The position numbers and the translations under genes are program-made. Below, one piece after another: positions 9,038-17,895 of a DNA stretch of 64,000 bases. Position 1 is the stretch's first letter. The number at the start of each line of letters is the position of its first letter. Location: contig NZ_CP045404.1 of assembly GCF_009363715.1 (NCBI RefSeq), positions 3,564,001 to 3,628,000 of the forward strand, in the 5' to 3' direction. The DNA comes from Roseovarius sp. THAF9 (lineage in GTDB: Bacteria; Pseudomonadota; Alphaproteobacteria; Rhodobacterales; Rhodobacteraceae). The notes under the pieces were generated by a model. It worked only from the letters and a program-made list of their open reading frames with translations. It did no database searches and had not been told where the DNA came from.

Positions 9038-9706
9038 ATGATCAAGCTTGATCGGCTGTCGAAACGCTTTCCCATGCGCCAAGGCTACAAGACCGTGATC
9101 GACGATCTAACGGCTGTTTTCCCCTCGGGAAAAAGCGTCGCGCTTCTGGGGCGCAACGGCGCCGGCAAGTCGACCTTGCTGCGGATCATCTCCGGCGCCT
9201 TGCGCCCAACATCTGGACGCGTCCTGTCGACCGGCACGATTTCCTATCCTGTGGGATTTGCAGGAACCTTCCATCCGCAACTCACCGGGGCACAGAACAC
9301 AAGATTCGTGGCCCGTATTTACGGCGTCGACACCGATGAACTGGTGCAGTTTGTCCAGGATTTCGCTGAGCTTGGCCGTCATTTTCACATGCCTTTCAAG
9401 ACCTACTCGTCTGGGATGCGCTCCAAGCTCAGCTTTGGGGTATCGATGGGCATCCCCTTCGATACCTACCTCGTGGACGAGGTCATGTCCGTCGGCGACG
9501 GCTCGTTCCGGGAAAAAAGCACCGAGCTGTTCGCCGAGCGGCGGCGCACTGCAGGCGCGGTCGTGGTCTCCCATTCTCCGCCCATGATCAAGGCGATGTG
9601 CGACATGGCGGTGGTTCTGGAAAACGGTCATGTGGCGTTTTACGACGATGTCGACGAGGCGCTGGAGCATCATGAAGCCAACATGAAAAAGCCGCGCCCG
9701 ACCTGA
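9038..9706 (+). CDS. kpsT: Capsular polysaccharide ABC transporter ATP-binding protein (KpsT type)
   Basis: This 222-residue ATPase carries Walker A GRNGAGKST (38-46), the short-form signature YSSGMRSK (123-130), Walker B TYLVDE (143-148) and the H-loop VVSHS. The motifs and size match KpsT/BexA rather than the longer O-antigen Wzt, so no C-terminal carbohydrate-binding domain is present. A longer in-frame reading exists upstream, but ATG 9038 is preceded by AAAGGG and starts the canonical N-terminus. It energises export by the divergent KpsM-like permease. Confidence 0.92.
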   Translation: MIKLDRLSKRFPMRQGYKTVIDDLTAVFPSGKSVALLGRNGAGKSTLLRIISGALRPTSGRVLSTGTISYPVGFAGTFHPQLTGAQNTRFVARIYGVDTDELVQFVQDFAELGRHFHMPFKTYSSGMRSKLSFGVSMGIPFDTYLVDEVMSVGDGSFREKSTELFAERRRTAGAVVVSHSPPMIKAMCDMAVVLENGHVAFYDDVDEALEHHEANMKKPRPT

Positions 9707-9738
9707 CAAATCCCTCATGCGCTGCACATCTGCGTCGC

Positions 9739-10917
9739 TTAACGCTCAGCCAGTATCTCCGCCACTAATGCCAGGGCATCTTGCGCAAATCGCTCCGGCG
9801 CATACCGCGCGGACCAGAACGCTCTGATTTCGGTTTGGTATCGTTCCCGGTCGGATTGAAAGCGTGCAAGACCTGCATCAATCGCCGCCGCCTGCTCGGC
9901 CGGGCTGCCCCGCAGTAGAATCGTCAGCGGATGGTCCTTCGACAGCGCCCGCGCCCCCTCGAACTCCGATAGGATCAGCGGCAAGCCGTATTCGCTGGCC
10001 TCCAGCGCCCCGATCGGCTGTCCCTCGTAGCGCGAGGTCAGCATGTATCCGTCCGCCGAGGCCAACACAGGGCGCACATCCGCGACAGGGCCCAGCAAGC
10101 GCACCCTTTCCCCCGCAGGCCCCGCCACGCGGCGCGCCAGCGCCGCGAACCGCGGATCGTCTGTGCCCGCACCGCACAGGCTGAGCGTGATGTCGTCCGG
10201 CAAATGCCGCATCAGCTGCAAGGCGGCGGTCAGGTTCTTCTGATAGCCGACCCGTCCGGTCATGACGATATGGCGCCCTAGCCGATGCGCGTCTCCCTCT
10301 GCCCGACATGGGCCGAGATGGGATGCATTACCCAGAACATGGCATCGGTGTCCGATCATCGCGGTGCCCATCGCGGCCTGCATCCAGTCCTTTTGCGACT
10401 CCGTCAGGAAAATCAGGTCCAGCGGCTCGCACGCTTTCAGCAGGCCCCTTTCAGTACGCCGTGCGATTGGGCCGGTGCCAAAGCGATGGCCCGGCCCGAA
10501 CGGCAAGCCGTGATAGGTCAACGCGAGTCGCGACGTGAACGATCCCGGCCATTGGCCGGACAAGTGCAGCTGTCGCAGAAACAGGACAGGCAGCCGCGCA
10601 TGGCCCCAGACAAGATCGGCCGGCAACGCATTCAGCGCCGTCGCAAGCGCGGCGCGGCCCAGACGCCAGCGCCGCGGGTCAAGGGTGCTGGCAAGTCCCG
10701 GCAGCGCGACATGCCGTGCGCCCAGCGCCTCGATCTCGTCATACCCGCCGCGGTTATCTTCACTGAAAACAGTGACGGTCGCCTGCCCTTGCAGAGCGCG
10801 CACAAGATCGGTGATGTGGCGCGGCACGCCGGACGGGAGGCCATCGCCGCCGACAAGCACGATATGCGGCTCAGACAAGCCCAAGCGCCGCCGCTCCAAA
10901 GAACCCAGCCGTCCCAA
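9739..10917 (-). CDS. Glycosyltransferase family 4 protein
   Basis: A GT-B enzyme of up to 392 residues. The N-terminal half has IVLVGGDGLPSGVPRH, the glycine-rich acceptor-side loop. The C-terminal half has HIVMTGRVGYQKNL (start of the donor-binding domain) and the sugar-nucleotide motif TSRYEGQPIGALEASEYGLP, which fits the E-x7-E signature. The longest frame starts at a TTG 47 bp inside the upstream gene. A TTG at 10878 would give a shorter 8-bp overlap and is a good alternative start. It is probably translated together with the GT2 gene upstream. Donor and acceptor are unknown. Confidence 0.82.
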   Translation of the reverse strand: MGRLGSLERRRLGLSEPHIVLVGGDGLPSGVPRHITDLVRALQGQATVTVFSEDNRGGYDEIEALGARHVALPGLASTLDPRRWRLGRAALATALNALPADLVWGHARLPVLFLRQLHLSGQWPGSFTSRLALTYHGLPFGPGHRFGTGPIARRTERGLLKACEPLDLIFLTESQKDWMQAAMGTAMIGHRCHVLGNASHLGPCRAEGDAHRLGRHIVMTGRVGYQKNLTAALQLMRHLPDDITLSLCGAGTDDPRFAALARRVAGPAGERVRLLGPVADVRPVLASADGYMLTSRYEGQPIGALEASEYGLPLILSEFEGARALSKDHPLTILLRGSPAEQAAAIDAGLARFQSDRERYQTEIRAFWSARYAPERFAQDALALVAEILAER

Positions 10918-11791
10918 GCGGGCTTTGGCGATAGACGCCCAACCGCCGGAACGCGGCCAGACGCGACCCTATAGGCAGCCGCCGTGCCGCCTCGAACCCG
11001 TCAAACAGCTCTGCGTTCCGGGCCGTCAGCCGGTCGCGCGAGACCTCCAGCGCCGCAGCGTTCAGCGTCAGCCGTTCGGCGAACGCCCGCCGCAGCACGG
11101 CGCGCTTGCGCCGGATCTGCGCCAGCGGCCCCCGGCCTGCCCCGATCAGGTTGCCTCCATGCTGCCGATAGAGCGCCACTGGCGGCCCGTTGTCGTGAAG
11201 CACGGTGCCGCCGATGCCGCTGACAAGCTGGTACAGCCACCAGTCGTGCGCGAAAATCGCTCCTAGTTTGGGCGCGATCTCTTGGGCCACCTCTGCGGCA
11301 GCGCGGTTCAGCACCATCGTATTTCCAGCAGCGACGTTCTCGATCAGCGCATTTTCGAGACCCAAGGGCCGGCTCCGCTTTGGCATCGCCCTTTGCCTTT
11401 CACCTTTGGTACCGTTCCACGGCTGAAGCCGCGCGCAGTAAAGACCGGGATGGTTCGCGGGCACACCATCCAAAGCCTCTCGCGCCCGGGCCAGCTTGTC
11501 CGGCAGCCAGACATCATCCTGATCCGCAAACGCAATCGGCCCCGGCTCGGCGTGTCGGATCAGGTGCAAATAGTTCGCCGCGAAACCGGACTTGGGTCCG
11601 CGGATGACGCGCACATCCTGTGGCACGACCGTGGCAAAACGCTCGATGATATCGCGGCTATCCGCGCCGCCACTGTCGTCGCTGGCCAAAAGCCGCCACC
11701 CCGCCGTGCTTTGCGATGACAGGCTGCGCAATTGGTCGGGCAAGTAAGGCGCGCCATCGTAGACCGCCATGAGGATCTGAATTTCGTCCAA
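10871..11791 (-). CDS. Glycosyltransferase family 2 protein
   Basis: A 306-residue GT-A enzyme with an inverting GT2 layout: ILMAVYDG at the N-terminus, ASDDSGG (36-42) and the DXD-containing FADQDDVW (88-95). FADQDDVW-type enzymes are often rhamnosyl- or related transferases in O-antigen and capsule loci. The start is taken as TTG 11791 because the next ATG would remove the first beta strand of the nucleotide fold. It sits 92 bp from the divergent gene at 11884. Rhamnose use would fit the downstream dTDP-rhamnose genes, but this is inference. Confidence 0.82.
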   Translation of the reverse strand: MDEIQILMAVYDGAPYLPDQLRSLSSQSTAGWRLLASDDSGGADSRDIIERFATVVPQDVRVIRGPKSGFAANYLHLIRHAEPGPIAFADQDDVWLPDKLARAREALDGVPANHPGLYCARLQPWNGTKGERQRAMPKRSRPLGLENALIENVAAGNTMVLNRAAAEVAQEIAPKLGAIFAHDWWLYQLVSGIGGTVLHDNGPPVALYRQHGGNLIGAGRGPLAQIRRKRAVLRRAFAERLTLNAAALEVSRDRLTARNAELFDGFEAARRLPIGSRLAAFRRLGVYRQSPLGTAGFFGAAALGLV

Positions 11792-11883
11792 CCCGATGTT
11801 CCGCCTTGCGCCGTCCCCTGTGGTGATCGATGTTGGATTAGTTTATTCGGACCTCAGTTGCAAAGCTTGAAACCGGACCCTTA

Positions 11884-13191
11884 ATGAAGCAATCCCTTTA
11901 CCTGTCGCTGGCCCGCCGGTTCGTCTCGACCATCAAGCAAGAAGGTTTTCGGTCTGCCCTGCGCAAGGCTCAACTCTATACGGCGCGGCGTTTGCAGGGG
12001 ATCGGCGCAAGCCATCTCAACCACTCCGAGGCGCAGGGCCACAGACCCGAGGCCTATCTTCAGGGCGTCTGGGCTGACATGGCCCGCGGCGGAGGCTTTC
12101 ACGTGATTCGCGACCGCACCAGACCGCCCAGGATCGCACTGATCGGCGACCTGAATCTGCCCCAGTGCCGCAAGTACCGGATCGAGCAACTTGCCGATTT
12201 TTGGCGCGCGCAGGGAGTGGAATGCGACTATTCGCACTACGGCGACATCCCACGCTCGGCCCAGTTGCTCCAGACCGCCACCCATCTTTGCGAATACCGG
12301 CTCGAGGCCATGCCCTTGACCCAGATGTACCGCTATGAGGCACGGCGGCTCGGACTGCCGGTTCTGTACGATATCGACGACCCACTGTTCTCGGTCTCGG
12401 CTTACGAGAACTACAACAACATGACCGCGCTCGATCCGGGGCTGAAGGCGCATTTTTTGTCGGTCGCGCCACGCTATGCCGAGATGATGAACAGTGCCGA
12501 CGTAGTCACCGTGTCCACCCCCGGCCTTGTCGAGCATGCGCGTCTTTTTACCAGCCGCCCCGTTCACATGCGGCGCAACTTCGCCGACGAAAGCACGTTG
12601 TCGGATGGCCGCGCCGCGATGAACGAGATCGAGGAATCGGACGACGACGGCCTCTTCCGACTGGTCTTTGCAAGCGGCTCCCAGGGACACGAGGCCGATT
12701 TCGAGATCATCGCCGATGCGGTTGCCGATTTCGTCGCCGCAGCACCCGATCGCCGCCTCCGCATCTTGGGCCATTTCCGGACAGAGCTTTTGCCGCCCGC
12801 CCTGCAAAGCCGCACCGAGCATTACAAGTTCCTGCCCTACAAGGAATACCTAACCCACCTGGCTGCCGGAAATGTGGCGGTGATGCCGCTTCAGGACGAT
12901 ATCTTCAACCGCTGCAAAAGCGCCGTGCGTGTCATCGACGCGTCATCGGTCGGGCTTACGTCTATCGTCAGCGATGTCGGCGACTTGAAATGCCTCATCG
13001 AGCACGGAGTCACCGGCCATATTGCCCGGACTTCGGCGGACTGGCGCGGACTGCTGGAAAAACTGTCCATTAATCGGGCAACGACCCACGAAATGGGACA
13101 TGCGGCACGAAGAAAACTTGAATCGCGATGGGCGGCCCAACCAGGGCCGCATATCATCGATCAGGCAGTACTGGACTGGATTGAGACATGA
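11884..13191 (+). CDS. Glycosyltransferase (GT4-like)
   Basis: The 435-residue protein has a GT-B-like arrangement. An N-terminal domain contains RIALIGDLNLPQCRKYR, where the cysteine-containing segment resembles a group of uncharacterised GT1/GT4 proteins. A mid-domain DIDDPLF segment lies after the first half. The donor half has LVFASGSQGHE and a C-terminal VRVIDASSVGLTSIVSDVGD-type loop. The classical E-x7-E motif is not obvious, so the exact family is uncertain. It ends in an ATGA overlap with the next glycosyltransferase (13188-13191), a strong sign of a shared operon. Confidence 0.72.
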   Translation: MKQSLYLSLARRFVSTIKQEGFRSALRKAQLYTARRLQGIGASHLNHSEAQGHRPEAYLQGVWADMARGGGFHVIRDRTRPPRIALIGDLNLPQCRKYRIEQLADFWRAQGVECDYSHYGDIPRSAQLLQTATHLCEYRLEAMPLTQMYRYEARRLGLPVLYDIDDPLFSVSAYENYNNMTALDPGLKAHFLSVAPRYAEMMNSADVVTVSTPGLVEHARLFTSRPVHMRRNFADESTLSDGRAAMNEIEESDDDGLFRLVFASGSQGHEADFEIIADAVADFVAAAPDRRLRILGHFRTELLPPALQSRTEHYKFLPYKEYLTHLAAGNVAVMPLQDDIFNRCKSAVRVIDASSVGLTSIVSDVGDLKCLIEHGVTGHIARTSADWRGLLEKLSINRATTHEMGHAARRKLESRWAAQPGPHIIDQAVLDWIET

Positions 13192-14423
13192 CCGGCAGAC
13201 AGCCTCATATCCTGATCGCGAACATATTTTTCGCGCCATTCTCCTACGGCGGCGCCACCGTGGTCGCCGAGGAAATCGCCCGCGCTCTGCATAACGGCGG
13301 CCGGGCGCGCATCAGCGCCGTATCACTGATCGCACGGGCAGAAATAGCGGCCTACACGGTCATCCGATCCCAGGTGAACGGGATCAACAATTACCTGATC
13401 AACATGCCGCCGGGACGCAGCGTCAGGGAGTTCTGGGACAATCCCCGGGTCGAGACCATCCTCGAAGACCTGATCGCGGATCTGTCGCCCGATCTGATGC
13501 ATGTGCATTGCATTCAAGAAATGGGCGTCGGCGCGTTGCGGGCCGCTGATCGCGCCAGCGTTCCGATCATTGTGTCGATCCATGATTTCTGGTGGATCTG
13601 CGAACGCCAGTTCATGGTCCGGATGGACGATACGTATTGCGGGCAATTCCCGGTGGATGTGGAGGCGTGCAAGGGATGCGTCAGTGATCATGACGCTACG
13701 CGCACCCGCTTTTTCGCCCTGCAAGAGGCTGCCGAACTCGCCCACACCGTCACCTATCCCAGCCGCTTTGCCCTGGAGCTTTGCGAATCGTCCGGTCTTG
13801 CTCCAGGACGTGGGATCGTATGGGAAAACGGCGTGCAATTGCCGGGGCCTACGTTCTTCACCCGCCAGCAAGCCCGGCGGGACCGTGATCCGCGCCTGGC
13901 CTTCGCTTTTCTTGGCGGGCCTTCCCAGATCAAGGGATGGCCCACCATCCGGGCCGCGTTTCAGAAACTGGAGCGCGCCGATTTCCGCGTCGATCTTGTC
14001 GACGGCAGCATCGGCGGAAGCTGGTGGCGCGGGCATGACTTTTCGGACCTGCCTGGCGAATGGCGGGTCGTGCCGCGTTTCTCGCAGGACCGGATGGACG
14101 ACTTTTACGCCAATATCGACGTGCTGCTCTTCATGTCGCAATGGAAGGAAACCTTCGGCCTTGCCATCCGCGAGGCGCTGGCCCGCGGCATCGACGTGAT
14201 CCAGACCGACAGTGGCGGCACCACCGAACACGTCGCGGCCGAACGCGCTGACCTCATACCGATCGGCGCCCCGCCAAAGGTCTTGCAATCCCGCCTCGAG
14301 AAGCGCCTGAACGCGGCGCGCGGGATAGATCCCGTCACGGGCATACGCAGTTTCCGCGATCAGGCCAAAGCCTTTGAGGATCTGGTATGGCATCTTCTTG
14401 GGCGCGCCGAGGTTGCCGAATGA
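13188..14423 (+). CDS. Glycosyltransferase family 4 protein
   Basis: The 411-residue GT-B protein starts with IANIFFAPFSYGGATVVAEE, the glycine loop of GT4 acceptor domains. It carries DLMHVHCIQEMG and ISIHDFWWICE. The donor domain has FAFLGGPSQIKGW and the E-x7-E-like site KETFGLAIREALARGIDVI. The cysteines in its centre (CGQFPVDVEACKGC) resemble the metal- or disulfide-forming region seen in a subset of GT4 enzymes that add mannose or related sugars. Translation is coupled to the upstream gene by ATGA. Confidence 0.85.
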   Translation: MTGRQPHILIANIFFAPFSYGGATVVAEEIARALHNGGRARISAVSLIARAEIAAYTVIRSQVNGINNYLINMPPGRSVREFWDNPRVETILEDLIADLSPDLMHVHCIQEMGVGALRAADRASVPIIVSIHDFWWICERQFMVRMDDTYCGQFPVDVEACKGCVSDHDATRTRFFALQEAAELAHTVTYPSRFALELCESSGLAPGRGIVWENGVQLPGPTFFTRQQARRDRDPRLAFAFLGGPSQIKGWPTIRAAFQKLERADFRVDLVDGSIGGSWWRGHDFSDLPGEWRVVPRFSQDRMDDFYANIDVLLFMSQWKETFGLAIREALARGIDVIQTDSGGTTEHVAAERADLIPIGAPPKVLQSRLEKRLNAARGIDPVTGIRSFRDQAKAFEDLVWHLLGRAEVAE

Positions 14424-14563
14424 CTCCTTCTGACCGTTTCACACTCCGCACTGTCGGATCCGAAAAACCTCCTGTAAATGGTGGTTCCAGCAGGATAAGA
14501 GCGTGCTGACGGTGGCGTCGTTTCCGAATGAAAGACTACACGAGTGACAAAGGGCAAGGCGAG

Positions 14564-15979
14564 ATGATCACACCAGTGCTTCTGTGCGGCGGCTCGGGGA
14601 CCCGGCTTTGGCCGCTGAGCCGGAAATCATACCCCAAGCAGTTTGTGCCGATCTGGGGCGAGGACACGTTGTTCCAACGCTCTGCGCGGCGCCTTTCGGG
14701 GCCCGATTTTGCGGCACCGCTGGTGATTACCGCATCCGACTTCAGATTCATCGTCGCCGAACAGCTGCAGGAAACCGGCGTCGATCCCGGCACCATCCTG
14801 CTGGAACCCGAGGCGCGCAATACCGCGCCGGCGATCCTCGCGGCGGCACTTCTGGTCTCAAAAACCGATCCTGACGGGTTGATGCTGGTGGCGCCCTGCG
14901 ACCATGCAGTCAGCGATCCCGATGCGTTTCGGGATGCCGTCAGGGCCGGGGTGCCTGCAGCCGAGGCCGGCCAGTTGGTCACTTTCGGCATCATGCCAGA
15001 TTATCCTGAGACCGGCTATGGCTACCTCGAACTTGCCGAGGATCCCGACGGAACGAGCCCCATCCCACTGTCCGGTTTTATCGAGAAACCGGACGCCACG
15101 CGCGCAGCCGAGATGGTCGCCGACGGGCGCCACCTGTGGAACGGCGGCATTTTCCTCTTCCGGGCCAGCGATATTCTGGCCGCCTATGCCGACGCCGCGC
15201 CACACCTGATCGACCCGGTGCGTGCCGCGGTGGACGAAGCAAAGCCAGACCTGGGCTTTTTGCGTCTCGCACCCAAACCCTGGGCAACGGTCGAGGATAT
15301 CTCGATCGACTTTGCCGTGATGGAACGCTCAAGCAACCTGTCGGCCGTGCCGCTGACGCATGGGTGGTCGGATCTTGGCGGCTGGGACGCCATCTGGCGC
15401 GAAAGCCCGCAAGACGGCTCTGGCGTCGCCACAAGCGGCCCCGCCACGGCACTCGACTGCCAGAACACGCTGTTGCGATCGGAATCCGATCAACTTGAAC
15501 TCGTCGGCATCGGGCTGAAGGATATCGTGGCGGTCGCCATGCCCGACGCGGTTTTGGTGGCCCACGCTTCCGAGGCCCAAAGCGTGAAGAAAGCCGTCGC
15601 CGCGCTCAAGAAGAAATCCGCCACACAGGCGACCCAGTTCCCCAAGGATCACCGCCCATGGGGCTGGTTCGAGTGCCTCGCCCTCGGCGGCCGCTTCCAA
15701 GTCAAGCGCATTCACGTACATCCCGGCGCCGCCCTCAGCCTGCAAAGTCACAATCACCGCTCAGAACATTGGATCGTAGTCCAAGGTACCGCCAAGGTCA
15801 CCATCGACGGCAAGGAAGAGTTGGTCACCGAAAACCAATCGGTCTACATCCCGCTCGGTGCGGTACACCGCATGGAAAACCCCGGCAAGGTGCCGATGGT
15901 TTTGATCGAAGTTCAGACCGGCAGCTACCTCGGTGAAGATGACATAACCCGTTACGAGGACGTCTACGCGCGCACATGA
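14564..15979 (+). CDS. manC: Mannose-1-phosphate guanylyltransferase / mannose-6-phosphate isomerase
   Basis: The bifunctional type II enzyme makes GDP-mannose and interconverts fructose-6-P and mannose-6-P. The N-terminal nucleotidyltransferase has GGSGTRLWPLSRKSYPKQF (pyrophosphorylase signature) and the sugar-binding FIEKPD. The C-terminal cupin isomerase domain has the metal-binding HPGAALSLQSHNHRSEHW region. The 471-residue length matches AlgA/ManC/CpsB. ATG 14564 is used because it begins the nucleotidyltransferase strand and has AAGGCGAG just upstream; an ATG at 14528 gives an unneeded 12-residue extension. It overlaps the next gene by ATGA, so GDP-mannose supply is tied to the glycan operon. 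Confidence 0.93.
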   Translation: MITPVLLCGGSGTRLWPLSRKSYPKQFVPIWGEDTLFQRSARRLSGPDFAAPLVITASDFRFIVAEQLQETGVDPGTILLEPEARNTAPAILAAALLVSKTDPDGLMLVAPCDHAVSDPDAFRDAVRAGVPAAEAGQLVTFGIMPDYPETGYGYLELAEDPDGTSPIPLSGFIEKPDATRAAEMVADGRHLWNGGIFLFRASDILAAYADAAPHLIDPVRAAVDEAKPDLGFLRLAPKPWATVEDISIDFAVMERSSNLSAVPLTHGWSDLGGWDAIWRESPQDGSGVATSGPATALDCQNTLLRSESDQLELVGIGLKDIVAVAMPDAVLVAHASEAQSVKKAVAALKKKSATQATQFPKDHRPWGWFECLALGGRFQVKRIHVHPGAALSLQSHNHRSEHWIVVQGTAKVTIDGKEELVTENQSVYIPLGAVHRMENPGKVPMVLIEVQTGSYLGEDDITRYEDVYART

Positions 15980-17895
15980 AAAGACTTCTGCATTCCCTGA
16001 GCCGCCGGCTCGCTTCCCCGTCGGCTCCGGCTGCGCCTGCCGCCGCACAGGCCCAGCCCGCCCAGCGCGGACCGCAGCCGCCCGCGCGCCTCTTCCCGGG
16101 GATCGGCAAGCATCACAACATCATGGATGTCGGCAACTTCCTCGCCGCCCAGACGTCTGCGGCTTTTGCCAGCGCGAATTTCACCCATGCGCGTCCATTC
16201 CCCGAAAAAACCCAGATGTATCCGTGGGCCATGGCTCAAGCCAAAGGCGACGGTCTCGTGCTTGAATTCGGCGTTGCCTCTGGCGGGACGGTCAACCAAC
16301 TGGCCGACCTGCACAAAGGCCCGGTCCACGGCTTCGACGTGTTCACCGGCCTGCCAGAAACCTGGCGCCCCGGCTTTCCCAAGGGCGCCTTTGCGCAGGA
16401 TGCGCTGCCCAAGGTGCGCAAGAATGTGGAACTGGTCGTCGGCCTGTTCGAAGACACGCTGCCTGGCTTCGTCGCTGCCCACCCCGAGCGCGTGAAGCTT
16501 CTGCATGTCGATTGCGACATCTATTCCGGCACGGTTACGATTTTTACCGAACTGGAACGCCAGATCGACGATGACACCATCATTGTCTTCGACGAGTACC
16601 TGAATTTCCCGGGCTGGGAGCGCGACGAGCATCGCGCCTTCATGGAATTCTGCGCGCGCACCGACCGCGTGCCCGAATTCCTCGCGTTCGTTCCTGCTTC
16701 CGAACAGGTTGTCGCCCGCGCCCCCCGCCGCCGCCCGGATCAGAAAGTGCCGCAGATCGTCACCGAGATGGTGCCCGATGCGCGCCCCGAAATCCCTACA
16801 GACGGCCTGACACTGTCCCATGTCCGCCACGTCACCTTCGACCAGATGGAAGAGGCGGGGCACGACATCCGGCGCTTTGACGACGCAGCCGCGCCGCTCG
16901 ACCTGACCGACGCCAAGGCGTATCCCGGTCTCCCCGACAACTGGCGCAACCCACAGGAGCTCTTGCCCACACGGGCCGCAGTGATCCATGGCGCACAGCT
17001 TTTCGCGGATGGGTCCGTGCTCATACCAGGTGGTCTATACAACTACTACGACGGCGCATTTCATCTTGAACCCTGGCAGCAGCGACACGTTCGAACGACC
17101 CTGAAATATCTCGACCAAGACACCGGCGAGGCGCTGATCAACGCCCGCGGCCCGCGCGAAGATATGCCGGGCAAGGCATTCTCGCTGATCACGAACGCGG
17201 CAGCGAATTACGGACACTTCATTCACGACGTGCTGTCACGCATCCATTACGATGAGGTCGGCGCAATCGACCCTGCCGAACACAAGATACTGGCCCCGCG
17301 CTGTCGCTTCCCGATGCAGCGCGCCCTTCTGGAAAAGGTGTTCGACGGATACCAGATCGTCGAACTTGCCCCTGGCCGCACCTACGAGGTTGAAGAGCTT
17401 TTGTGGCCTGCGAATTTTTGCTCGTCCACGCGGTTCAACCCGGCCGCCATCGCAACTCTGGCCGACCGCCTGCGCACCGCGCTCACCCCTTATCGTGATG
17501 GCACATCGCGCAAGGTCTGCGTCTCGCGCCGCGACGGCAAGGGCGGTGGCGGGCGCGAGTTCGTCAACATGGACGACTACGAGTCGCTGGCGGAAAAACA
17601 TGGCTATGAGGTGATCGAGGTCTCGAAATTGGATGTCGAAGATCAGTTCGCCCTCTGGGCCAACACCACCGACATCCTCGGCGTCCACGGGGCCGGGCTC
17701 ATGAACATGATTATGATGCCCTCCGGCAGTCGCTTTACCGAAATTGCGGGCGCTCCGCGCGGGCCGGCTTTCATCGCACGCTGCGCTGTCGCCGCGGGGC
17801 ATGACGTGGCCGGGTTCAACGGCCATCAGAATTCCGAGAGCCAACCCGAAATCGACCTCAAGGCGCTCGACAAGCTCCTGAAGGAGCGCAGTTGA
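15976..17895 (+). CDS. Methyltransferase-GT61 glycosyltransferase fusion
   Basis: This 639-residue protein joins two catalytic modules. Residues about 45-240 are a TylF/MycE-like SAM methyltransferase with LEFGVASGG (96-104) and LHVDCDIYSG (176-185), where the aspartates would bind Mg2+. After a linker, residues about 330-620 show a DUF563/GT61 domain with NAAANYGHFIHDVLSRI and ILGVHGAGLMNMI (around 567-580), the hallmark of GT61. The order suggests sugar addition plus O-methylation of the same glycan. A short, alanine/proline-rich basic N-terminus precedes them. It begins in an ATGA overlap with manC and ends in a TTGA overlap with glf. Confidence 0.85.
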   Translation: MKRLLHSLSRRLASPSAPAAPAAAQAQPAQRGPQPPARLFPGIGKHHNIMDVGNFLAAQTSAAFASANFTHARPFPEKTQMYPWAMAQAKGDGLVLEFGVASGGTVNQLADLHKGPVHGFDVFTGLPETWRPGFPKGAFAQDALPKVRKNVELVVGLFEDTLPGFVAAHPERVKLLHVDCDIYSGTVTIFTELERQIDDDTIIVFDEYLNFPGWERDEHRAFMEFCARTDRVPEFLAFVPASEQVVARAPRRRPDQKVPQIVTEMVPDARPEIPTDGLTLSHVRHVTFDQMEEAGHDIRRFDDAAAPLDLTDAKAYPGLPDNWRNPQELLPTRAAVIHGAQLFADGSVLIPGGLYNYYDGAFHLEPWQQRHVRTTLKYLDQDTGEALINARGPREDMPGKAFSLITNAAANYGHFIHDVLSRIHYDEVGAIDPAEHKILAPRCRFPMQRALLEKVFDGYQIVELAPGRTYEVEELLWPANFCSSTRFNPAAIATLADRLRTALTPYRDGTSRKVCVSRRDGKGGGGREFVNMDDYESLAEKHGYEVIEVSKLDVEDQFALWANTTDILGVHGAGLMNMIMMPSGSRFTEIAGAPRGPAFIARCAVAAGHDVAGFNGHQNSESQPEIDLKALDKLLKERS

